Positions 1 through 4,812 of a stretch of 5,591 nucleotides of DNA are shown here, one piece after another; position 1 is the stretch's first letter, and every line of letters begins with the position of its first letter. The notes beneath the pieces are model-generated. The model was not told where the DNA came from, did not search any database, and worked only from the letters and a program-made list of their open reading frames with translations. Both the position numbers and the translations under genes were made by a program. Source of the DNA: Minisyncoccota bacterium (GTDB lineage: Bacteria > Patescibacteriota > Minisyncoccia > Minisyncoccales > UBA5738); NCBI GenBank assembly GCA_025453415.1, contig JALOQL010000088.1, positions 1-5,591 on the forward strand, given 5' to 3'.

Positions 1-178
1 CTTTACCTTTTGGAGCTTCAACAATTCTTCCGGAATTCTTTAGACTAATTAGGGCATCCCATAAATCGACTTTGAACAATAAGAGACCTTTTATCTCTGT
101 TGCATTTAAGCCATGGCCATCCTTTTGGCCGTTTTTACTGTTTTTCAATGCTTCGATGACGAATTCATTATCATCCAT
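1..178 (-). CDS. 5' part of a small hypothetical protein, possible winged-helix fold
   Basis: Only the first 59 codons are in the window; the gene runs off the left edge. I do not recognise the family. The ATG at 176-178 is supported by an AGGAG box at 188-192, nine bases upstream. The translated part begins MDDNEFVIEALKNSKNG and continues with a polar helix, then NATEIKGLLL, then VDLWDALISLKNSGRIVEAPKG. The order helix, short helix, longer amphipathic helix and then a basic turn resembles a winged helix-turn-helix, with LWDALISLKNSGRI as the recognition helix and VEAPKGK as the start of the wing. That reading is inference from pattern alone. The stretch is more AT-rich than topA next door and its single arginine codon is AGA. 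It lies 130 bp downstream of the topA stop, on the same strand, behind a large palindrome. Confidence 0.6.
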   Translation of the reverse strand, partial: MDDNEFVIEALKNSKNGQKDGHGLNATEIKGLLLFKVDLWDALISLKNSGRIVEAPKGK

Positions 179-207
179 TGAACCAGTCTCCTGTTTTTTC
201 TGAATGT

Positions 208-236
208 AAATTAACCTAAAGAAAGCAAAAAATCAA
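208..236 (-). promoter_or_regulatory. weak candidate promoter for the gene at 1-178
   Basis: On the minus strand there is TTGATT (231-236) and, 17 bases later, TAATTT (208-213). Only the -35 and the spacing look good; the -10 matches consensus at three of six positions. It would give a leader of about 25 bases carrying the AGGAG box. Read-through from topA is equally possible. Confidence 0.22.
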
Positions 237-245
237 GATTCGAGT

Positions 246-297
246 GTTTGCATGGGACTAACCCCCGCGATTACACGGGGGATAGACCCATGCAAAC
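246..297 (-). repeat. 52-nt near-perfect palindrome downstream of topA (RNA hairpin or terminator-like)
   Basis: The outer arms, GTTTGCATGGG (246-256) and its exact complement (287-297), are 11 bp. Inside are a 3-bp block and an 8-bp GC-rich block closed by a 4-base loop (270-273). The blocks are separated by two symmetric single mismatches. As minus-strand RNA the mismatches become U-U and the only other imperfect pair becomes G-U; as plus-strand RNA they are A-A and C-A. The structure therefore looks built for the minus-strand transcript. It starts 12 bases after the topA stop, so it may stabilise or terminate the topA mRNA. The T6 run is about 13 bases beyond the hairpin, too far for a textbook intrinsic terminator. 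Confidence 0.75.
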
Positions 298-308
298 CGA
301 AAAGTGGA

Positions 309-1490
309 TTATTCTTTGTTTTTGGTTTTTAGTTTTACGTTTTCTTCGCATTCCTTGTTTGAACACTTTATTTGTTTGCGCTTGGTTTCCACTATCAGAC
401 TGTTGCATTTTTCGCATTTGGCACCGGTGGGTTTATCCCAGAGGGCAAAATCGCAATCCGGGTAGGTTGAACAGCCGTAGAATATCTTGCGTTTTTTGGT
501 GCGTTTTTCCACCACGTGCCCGGTCTTGCACTTGGGGCAGGGGATTTCCACTTCGAATGCCGGTTTGGCCGGTTCCATGTTTTCGGTGTGTTTGCATTCC
601 GGAAACTTGGGGCAGGCGTAGAATTTTCCGAAGCGCCCCATTTTTATGACCAGATTGGCGCCGCACTTGGGGCACAATTTGTCGGTGGTCACCACTTCGG
701 TTTTTTTGCTTTCCACCGCCTTGTATTTGGCGTCCAGATTTTCTTTGAACGGCGTGTAAAAATCGCGCAAAATTTTCACCCAATCCATTTGCCCGTCCGC
801 GATCTCGTCGAATTCGCCTTCCATTTTGGCGGTAAAGCCGATATCCACGATCTGAGGGAAATGCTCGACTAAAATATCGTTGACCATTAAGCCCATTTCC
901 GTGGGTTTCAGGCTCTTTTTTTCGTCTTTTTCAATATAATTGCGGGTTTGGATGGTGGAGATGGTCGGTGCGTAGGTTGACGGCCTTCCGATACCTTGTT
1001 CTTCCAAGGCTTTGATGAGGCTGGCTTCGTTGTAGCGGGCCGGCGGCTTGGTGAAGTGTTGGCTTGGTTCCAGTTTGATAAATTCCAGGATTTCCGCTAT
1101 CTCCATTTCCGGCAAATCGACTTGCTCGAATTTAACCGGATAGACTTTAAGGTAGCCGTCGAATTTCAGGGTTTGACCGTTGGCTTTGAAGCCATAATTA
1201 GTATTGTTTTTCCCCGCCGCCGCGATATCGGCGCCGACCGAATCGAAAATTGCCGGGGACATTTGGCTGGCAATGAATCTTTGCCAGATCATTTCATAGA
1301 GCTTGGCTTGCTGTTTGACAAGGTTTTTTTCCTGCGCGGCCAATTCCGGGGTTTTGAACTCTGCGCCGCGGTTAACGATTGGATCGAAAGGTTGAGCGAG
1401 TCGGTGCGGTGATAGGTGATGAGACCCATTTCGTACAACTGTTGCGCCACGGCCATGGTGGCTTTGGCGGTCATATGGAATTTTTGCCAC
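309..1490 (-). CDS. topA: DNA topoisomerase I, C-terminal fragment (frame-shifted)
   Basis: This frame carries the second half of type IA topoisomerase I. Homology to the family starts near residue 41 (about base 1370); the first 40 residues are the out-of-frame reading of the upstream fragment. From there it reads EFKTPELAAQEKNL and KLYEMIWQRFIASQM, then the LIKALEEQGIGRPSTYAP block typical of TopA. Three zinc ribbons follow: CPKC...CPKFPEC (about 590-675), CPKC...CSTYPDC (about 460-545) and CEKC...CSNKEC (about 345-425). These ribbons bind single-stranded DNA in TopA proteins and can contact RNA polymerase. The frame ends in TAA at 309-311. The AHEAIRP motif that should precede EFKTPEL is absent from every frame, so the gene has lost about 40 codons here and changed frame. 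Either the locus is a broken topA or the sequence carries an assembly error. Confidence 0.9.
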   Translation of the reverse strand: MAKIPYDRQSHHGRGATVVRNGSHHLSPHRLAQPFDPIVNRGAEFKTPELAAQEKNLVKQQAKLYEMIWQRFIASQMSPAIFDSVGADIAAAGKNNTNYGFKANGQTLKFDGYLKVYPVKFEQVDLPEMEIAEILEFIKLEPSQHFTKPPARYNEASLIKALEEQGIGRPSTYAPTISTIQTRNYIEKDEKKSLKPTEMGLMVNDILVEHFPQIVDIGFTAKMEGEFDEIADGQMDWVKILRDFYTPFKENLDAKYKAVESKKTEVVTTDKLCPKCGANLVIKMGRFGKFYACPKFPECKHTENMEPAKPAFEVEIPCPKCKTGHVVEKRTKKRKIFYGCSTYPDCDFALWDKPTGAKCEKCNSLIVETKRKQIKCSNKECEENVKLKTKNKE

Positions 1491-2302
1491 GCGGCTTGCT
1501 GCAACGTCGAAGTGGTGAAGGGGCCGGAAGGATTTTTGTGGGTTTCCTTTTTCTCGATGTTGGCGACGGAATAGCTTGCGTTTTCGAGGTCCCGGGCGAT
1601 GTTGATTGCTTTTGATTCGTCGGTGATCTCCAGTTTGTCCAAGGTTTTGCCGTTGACTGTGGCAAGTTTGGCCGCGAATTCTTTGAAAGGTTTGTTTTTG
1701 GTGTTTTTTAGCGTGGCGGCAATTTCCCAGTATTCTTCGGGCTTGAAAGCTTCGATCTCGCGCTCGCGTTCGGCGATGAGGCGCACGGCCACGGATTGCA
1801 CGCGGCCGGCCGAAAGCCCCTTGGCCACTTTTTTCCAGAGAAAGGGGGAAAGCTGGTAACCGACGATGCGATCCAAAACGCGGCGCGCCTGCTGGGCGTT
1901 CACCAAATGCGCGTTAATCTGGCGCGGGTTTTTGAGTGCTTCCTCGATGGCGCTTTTGGTGATCTCGTGGAATTCTATCCTTTTATACGGTTTGCCGTTT
2001 TTACCATCGAGTTTTAACGCCTCGATCAAATGCCAGGCGATCGCTTCGCCTTCGCGGTCCGGATCCGTACTGATCAGAACCTCGTCGGCTTTTTTTAGCT
2101 CTTCCTTTAATTCCTTGACGGTTTTCTTGCCTTTGGCGGTCAGAGTGTATTTGGGCGTAAAATCGTGTTCGATGTCAACGCCAAAAGCGGACTTGGGCAG
2201 ATCGCGCACGTGTCCGAACGACGACAGGATTTTATAGTCCGAGCCGAGGAACCCCTGCAGGGTTCTGGCTTTGGTGGGTGATTCGACAATAACAAGCTGC
2301 AT
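1289..2302 (-). CDS. topA: DNA topoisomerase I, N-terminal fragment with Toprim and active-site Tyr
   Basis: This is the first half of the enzyme that relaxes negative supercoils by cutting one strand. I start it at the ATG 2300-2302 because MQLVIVESPTKART is the usual TopA N-terminus; the upstream in-frame ATG at 2404 would add 34 residues translated from an inverted repeat. The Toprim domain shows Glu7 in VIVESP and the metal-binding DPDREGE at residues 80-86. LSAGRVQSVAVRLI follows, and then the catalytic Tyr297 in GLITYHRTDS (bases 1412-1414). The protein stays TopA-like to about LNLSIQSLTAAQ (residue 314), then turns into the basic nonsense KPRNWPRRKKT and stops at 1289. About 350 further residues lie in the other frame. 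No Shine-Dalgarno sequence precedes the ATG. It follows dprA on the same strand after 129 bp. Confidence 0.9.
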   Translation of the reverse strand: MQLVIVESPTKARTLQGFLGSDYKILSSFGHVRDLPKSAFGVDIEHDFTPKYTLTAKGKKTVKELKEELKKADEVLISTDPDREGEAIAWHLIEALKLDGKNGKPYKRIEFHEITKSAIEEALKNPRQINAHLVNAQQARRVLDRIVGYQLSPFLWKKVAKGLSAGRVQSVAVRLIAEREREIEAFKPEEYWEIAATLKNTKNKPFKEFAAKLATVNGKTLDKLEITDESKAINIARDLENASYSVANIEKKETHKNPSGPFTTSTLQQAAWQKFHMTAKATMAVAQQLYEMGLITYHRTDSLNLSIQSLTAAQSSKPRNWPRRKKTLSNSKPSSMK

Positions 2303-2318
2303 AGTTGGGTGTAAAAGC

Positions 2319-2421
2319 TTTCGAGAATTGTTTTTTTGTAACACGCATATTTGCCTGCTGGCAAATTGCTCGTGTGGCCGCCGGTCGCGGCTGCAGGGTT
2401 CCAAAAAAACAATTCTCGAAA
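2319..2421. repeat. 103-bp element with perfect 20-bp inverted ends and two inner hairpins
   Basis: The left end (2319-2338) is TTTCGAGAATTGTTTTTTTG and the right end (2402-2421) is its exact reverse complement. Between them are two further stem-loops. One pairs ACACG (2341-2345) with CGTGT (2371-2375) and, inside that, ATTTGCC (2349-2355) with GGCAAAT (2360-2366) over a TGCT loop. The other pairs GCCGC (2377-2381) with GCGGC (2387-2391). Folded as one strand this is a three-way junction. It fills most of the dprA-topA spacer and would lie in the topA leader of a dprA-topA transcript. It could be a MITE-like or REP-like repeat, a topA control element, or an mRNA processing signal. No convincing target-site duplication flanks it and no transposase is encoded. 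Confidence 0.85.
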
Positions 2422-2431
2422 CTTTCTTTGA

Positions 2432-3298
2432 TTAGGAGGTTTTGATAGCGTAGGTGTTGAATTCGATGTTTTTGATAAGGTTGTTCAATTCCATTACCGG
2501 GATCAGGCTCAACACGGTTTGCGCCGGAAGTTGCGTGGATTTGATTATCTCGTCGATATCTTTGGCACCGTCTTTCAATGTGTCGAGTATTTTTTGCTCT
2601 TCCGGATTTTGCGATGCCGCGATATTGTTCCCGGCCGGGGCGATACCCAGCAGGTTTAAAATGTCCGTCGCCGAATCGCAGGCTTTGGCCCCGTTTTTCA
2701 GGAGCCAATTGCAGCCCTTGGAATTGGCCATATATATGGAGCCGGGAACGGCAAAGACCGGCTTGTGCTGTTTTCTGGCCCATTCGGCGGTGAGCAGCGA
2801 TCCCGACTTTTCCTTGGCTTCGACCACGAGCACCGCCAGCGACAGGCCCGCGATGATGCGGTTGCGTTGGGGGAAGGTGTATCTTGCCGCCGGATATCCC
2901 GCCGGATACTCGCTGACGAGACAGCCGCCAGTATCGACTATTTTTTGCGCCAAGTCAAGGTTTGGCTTGGGGAAGAACGATTTTTCGTCCAGGCCGGTAC
3001 CGACAACTCCGATGGTTTTTCCATCGTATTCCAGAGCGGTCTGGTGGGCCAAGGTATCGACTCCCGGCGCCATGCCCGAGACGACGCAAACCCCGGCGCG
3101 GGAAAGTGTACCCACGATATCGGCCACCGCTTGTTTGCCATAGGCCGAAGGCAGGCGGCTGCCCACGACCGCGACGCAGGGCGCGGCCAAATCGAGTCTG
3201 CCGCGCACGTAAAGCACCTTGGGCCGCGAAGGAATTGTGCGCAGGCAGTTGGGAAATTCGATGTCGGATTCGGAAATCTTTGAGATCTCGTATTCCAT
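2432..3298 (-). CDS. dprA: DNA-processing protein DprA (Smf), 288 aa
   Basis: DprA binds incoming single-stranded DNA and loads RecA on it during natural transformation; it acts in the cytoplasm. The Rossmann-like core is complete: VAVVGSRLPSAYG (42-54), VVSGMAPGVDTLAH (72-85), FPQRNRIIAGLS (142-153), LVVEAKEKSGSLLTAEWA (157-174) and VFAVPGSI (181-188). Residues from about 230 to the end look like the small C-terminal winged-helix domain of the family. The N-terminal SAM-like extension found in some DprA proteins is short or missing. I chose the ATG at 3296-3298; a GTG six codons upstream (3316) is possible but overlaps a candidate -10 box. No Shine-Dalgarno sequence is seen. topA follows on the same strand, an order also found in Firmicutes. 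Whether this organism is transformable cannot be judged here. Confidence 0.95.
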   Translation of the reverse strand: MEYEISKISESDIEFPNCLRTIPSRPKVLYVRGRLDLAAPCVAVVGSRLPSAYGKQAVADIVGTLSRAGVCVVSGMAPGVDTLAHQTALEYDGKTIGVVGTGLDEKSFFPKPNLDLAQKIVDTGGCLVSEYPAGYPAARYTFPQRNRIIAGLSLAVLVVEAKEKSGSLLTAEWARKQHKPVFAVPGSIYMANSKGCNWLLKNGAKACDSATDILNLLGIAPAGNNIAASQNPEEQKILDTLKDGAKDIDEIIKSTQLPAQTVLSLIPVMELNNLIKNIEFNTYAIKTS

Positions 3299-3307
3299 TA
3301 CTTTTTT

Positions 3308-3313
3308 ACTATA
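3308..3313 (-). promoter_or_regulatory. candidate -10 box for dprA
   Basis: TATAGT on the minus strand ends nine bases before the chosen dprA ATG, which would give an almost leaderless mRNA, as at pth. A TTGCAA lies upstream (3328-3333), but only 14 bases away, which is short for a sigma70-type spacer. The call is therefore tentative. Confidence 0.3.
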
Positions 3314-3327
3314 CACTATTTCCCAAG

Positions 3328-3355
3328 TTGCAAAAAATGGAATTATTTATATAAC
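3328..3355 (+). promoter_or_regulatory. candidate promoter for the zinc-ribbon gene
   Basis: TTGCAA (3328-3333) and TATAAC (3350-3355) are separated by 16 bases and match consensus at four and five of six positions. Transcription would start near 3362 and give a leader of about 140 bases before the ATG at 3505. No strong hairpin is visible in that leader. Confidence 0.4.
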
Positions 3356-3504
3356 AATAAGAGAAGATCTTTACCAGGATGGTGTCGGGATGTTTATTAC
3401 GAGGGGAAAATGGATAATTCCGTTAATGACGGTTGAGTGGCCTATAAATTCAAGAATTAAAACCATATTTGGCGAAAGAAACACAAAGGAAGGGGTCGGT
3501 TGTT

Positions 3505-3723
3505 ATGAGCAAACGAGGCGGGCCTAAGAATAGATCTCACGACCAGAAGTGGGCGAAGCGGCAGGGTAAGAAAAAACGAAAGGAGGAAAAAGGCAAAGGA
3601 AGTAAGGAACTTTATTGCTCGCGATGCGCCCGGGCTGGTCGTAAGACCAGTATCGACCAATGTAAGGATAGAACATGTGGTGGCTGCGGTTCCACTTTAA
3701 TGGAAAGGCAAAAGGGGGACTGA
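3505..3723 (+). CDS. small basic zinc-ribbon protein, 72 aa, unknown function
   Basis: I do not recognise a named family. The first 35 residues are strongly basic (MSKRGGPKNRSHDQKWAKRQ followed by a KKKRKEEKGKGSK stretch) and probably disordered or nucleic-acid binding. The second half has five cysteines: Cys38-x2-Cys41, Cys53, and Cys58-x4 after it with a Cys58-x2-Cys61 pair. Cys38/41 with Cys58/61 would make a one-zinc ribbon. The protein ends at a TGA (3721-3723). I chose the ATG at 3505 because a purine-rich AAGGAAGGGG box ends nine bases upstream; an in-frame TTG at 3469 would add 12 residues but has no such site. It is divergent from dprA and upstream of another unknown plus-strand ORF. 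A DNA- or RNA-binding role is only inferred from charge and the cysteine pattern. Confidence 0.7.
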   Translation: MSKRGGPKNRSHDQKWAKRQGKKKRKEEKGKGSKELYCSRCARAGRKTSIDQCKDRTCGGCGSTLMERQKGD

Positions 3724-3753
3724 TCGGACGCCTAATTTTTTTCCAAATATTCA

Positions 3754-3782
3754 TTGACTTTTGACCTTTTTCTAAGTATAAA
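3754..3782 (+). promoter_or_regulatory. good sigma70-like promoter for the ORF at 3871
   Basis: TTGACT (3754-3759) and TATAAA (3777-3782) are separated by exactly 17 bases and each match consensus at five of six positions. The start of transcription is expected near 3789, right at the foot of the first leader hairpin. Confidence 0.65.
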
Positions 3783-3789
3783 AAAAATA

Positions 3790-3828
3790 GCACCCTAGGG
3801 GTTTGGTGCAAGCGCCACGGATCGGCGC
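3790..3828 (+). promoter_or_regulatory. two tandem hairpins in the 5' leader of the ORF at 3871
   Basis: GCACC (3790-3794) pairs with GGTGC (3805-3809) around a 10-base loop. Two bases later GCGCC (3812-3816) pairs with GGCGC (3824-3828) around a 7-base loop, ACGGATC. The first stem would sit at the very 5' end of the mRNA. An unstructured purine-rich stretch then leads to the ribosome-binding site. It matches no riboswitch class I can name. It may protect the mRNA or regulate translation; an unrecognised regulatory RNA is possible. Confidence 0.5.
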
Positions 3829-3870
3829 GAAGGGATTTAAAAAGGGAATAAGGGAAAAAGAAGGGGGAGT

Positions 3871-4230
3871 ATGGTAAAAATTACGGTCACGGTCTTTGAC
3901 GAACCAGTAACGATTGCAACCGATTCACCTCCTGAGCAAGAAATTAAGAAGCTCGGGACGCTACTGTACAGAGAAGTTACCGAGGTCAAGACTGCCACTT
4001 ACAGGGGAAAGGTATTTAAAGGTGAGACCTCGCTGAAAAATGCGAGGAAAATAAGAAAAGAATTGGAAAAGATAATGTCGAGCTCAAATGGGCCCGACAT
4101 TGATTTATTATTGGTTGGCCTCGGTCATGGCTTTTTCGATGCCATCGGACAGTGCGGTTTCCAGGGCGGCAACGGCCAGTTTGATGGTTTGGTCGAACTC
4201 GAGCTGTTCGGCCGGAGTGATCTTTTTTAA
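3871..4230 (+). CDS. hypothetical protein whose 3' end runs antisense into pth
   Basis: The family is not recognised. The ATG follows an AAGGGGGAG ribosome-binding stretch. The first 70 residues look like a real small protein: a beta-rich start (MVKITVTVFDEPVTIAT), a middle with KKLGTLLYREVTEVKTATYRGKVF split by short turns, and a charged helix ending near LKNARKIRKELEKIM. All four arginine codons before the overlap are AGA or AGG, unlike the CGN-rich neighbours. From 4108 the frame is the complement of pth and reads glycine- and phenylalanine-rich sequence (VGLGHGFFDAIGQ) to a TAA at 4228-4230, so about 40 residues of the 119 are probably not part of the original protein. A hairpin at 4074-4101 lies within its coding part. 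The native gene may have ended near 4101, where TGA lies in another frame, and lost its stop by an indel. Confidence 0.5.
   Translation: MVKITVTVFDEPVTIATDSPPEQEIKKLGTLLYREVTEVKTATYRGKVFKGETSLKNARKIRKELEKIMSSSNGPDIDLLLVGLGHGFFDAIGQCGFQGGNGQFDGLVELELFGRSDLF
4074..4101 (-). terminator. probable intrinsic terminator of pth
   Basis: AATGTCG (4074-4080) and CGACATT (4095-4101) form a 7-bp stem that extends imperfectly inward to a four-base loop. On the minus strand it starts six bases after the pth stop and is followed by ATCTTTTCC, a modest T tract. In the plus direction GATTTATTATT follows, so it might also act on the convergent ORF, within whose reading frame it lies. Confidence 0.5.
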
Positions 4231-4716
4231 CACCAGTTTGTCGCCGGGAATTTTTTTGGCCGCTTCGGTGTTCGGCTGGATGCCCAGGCGCAGGCGCACG
4301 AAATTCTTGGTTTTTATCTGGTCGATGACCGATTGCGCGCCTTTGTGCCCGGCGGCGCCGTGGTTTACCGAAACCTTGATTTTCCTGGTCGGGATATCCA
4401 GGTCGTCGTTTATCACCCACAAATTGGAGAAATCCTTGTCTTTGAAAAGGGAATAGTGCTTGGCCAAGCGCTTTACCGCCAGGCCCGATTTGTTCATAAA
4501 AGTTTGCGGTTTGGCTAAAATCACGGTTTTACCGGCAAACCGGCCTTCGGCGACCATGCTGTTGTCCTCGACCATCGAAAAACCGCCAAAGCCGTTCTTA
4601 TCGGCAAAAGCGTCCGCGACCGCAAAACCCAGGCTGTGCCGGGTGTGGTAGTAATCCTGGCCGGGGTTTCCCAGGCCGACGATCAAAATCGTTTTTTGTA
4701 CGCTTTTTTGTGCCAT
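4108..4716 (-). CDS. pth: peptidyl-tRNA hydrolase, 202 aa
   Basis: Pth cleaves the ester bond of peptidyl-tRNAs that fall off ribosomes and so recycles tRNA. The signature is clear: LIVGLGNPGQDYYHTRHSLGF (residues 11-31) contains Asn17 and the catalytic His27; KPQTFMNKSG gives Asn75; INDDLDIP gives the conserved Asp near 104; and HGAAGHKGAQSVI follows. Two usual asparagines are replaced: the one after the catalytic His is Ser28, and GHNG is GHKG. I believe both are tolerated variants in some lineages. Length is close to the family norm of about 190. The ATG at 4714-4716 sits ten bases after a TATAAT box, so the mRNA would have a leader of only four or five bases. The gene diverges from lepB and its 3' end is overlapped by the convergent ORF. 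Confidence 0.96.
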   Translation of the reverse strand: MAQKSVQKTILIVGLGNPGQDYYHTRHSLGFAVADAFADKNGFGGFSMVEDNSMVAEGRFAGKTVILAKPQTFMNKSGLAVKRLAKHYSLFKDKDFSNLWVINDDLDIPTRKIKVSVNHGAAGHKGAQSVIDQIKTKNFVRLRLGIQPNTEAAKKIPGDKLVLKKITPAEQLEFDQTIKLAVAALETALSDGIEKAMTEANQ

Positions 4717-4726
4717 AATTCAATTG

Positions 4727-4756
4727 ATTATAGCAGGTTGTGCCAGACTTGCCCAA
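4727..4756 (-). promoter_or_regulatory. promoter of pth
   Basis: On the minus strand TTGGGC (4751-4756) is followed after 18 bases by a perfect TATAAT (4727-4732). The start point predicted near 4720 makes the pth mRNA almost leaderless. The -35 overlaps the lepB -35 on the other strand through the palindrome TTGCCCAA (4749-4756). Confidence 0.6.
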
Positions 4757-4777
4757 GTCGGTTTTTTTTGGTATAAT
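4749..4777 (+). promoter_or_regulatory. promoter of lepB (and probably hisS)
   Basis: TTGCCC (4749-4754), a 17-base spacer with a T8 run, and a perfect TATAAT (4772-4777). Transcription would start near 4784, about 29 bases before the lepB ATG. The leader has no Shine-Dalgarno sequence. Confidence 0.65.
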
Positions 4778-4812
4778 CAAACTGTTTTATCTTAAAAATC
4801 CTATAAAATTTC

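Noticed and set aside
246..297. Integron attC site or IS200/IS605-type end
   Set aside because: The outer ends read GTTTGCA...TGCAAAC, not the RYYYAAC...GTTRRRY order of attC, and no integrase or TnpA is present.
248..649. 133-aa plus-strand ORF beginning in the palindrome
   Set aside because: It is the complement of the topA zinc-ribbon region, rich in Trp, Cys and Arg in an unnatural way, with no ribosome-binding site.
1326..1332. A7 run as a programmed frameshift site joining the two topA frames
   Set aside because: Homology to TopA in the second frame already starts about 30 bases before this run, and slippage would not restore the missing AHEAIRP block.
2303..2404. N-terminal extension of TopA from the ATG at 2404
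   Set aside because: The 34 extra residues are translated from the inverted-repeat element, and the family N-terminus begins at MQLVIVESP.
2319..2421. Complete insertion sequence
   Set aside because: At 103 bp it has no room for a transposase, and the flanks show no convincing direct repeat; only CTTTC recurs at 2318 and 2422 and it overlaps the repeat end.
3390..3527. 45-aa plus-strand ORF starting MFITRGKWIIPLMTVEW, with AGGA ten bases upstream, overlapping the start of the zinc-ribbon gene
   Set aside because: Its last third is a shadow of the zinc-ribbon gene and the rest has no recognisable pattern. A coupled leader peptide cannot be excluded but is not supported.
3812..3828. ACGG loop in the second leader hairpin as a guanidine-II (mini-ykkC) riboswitch half
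   Set aside because: The loop is seven bases rather than an ACGR tetraloop, the first hairpin lacks ACGR, and the downstream ORF is not a guanidine-related transporter.
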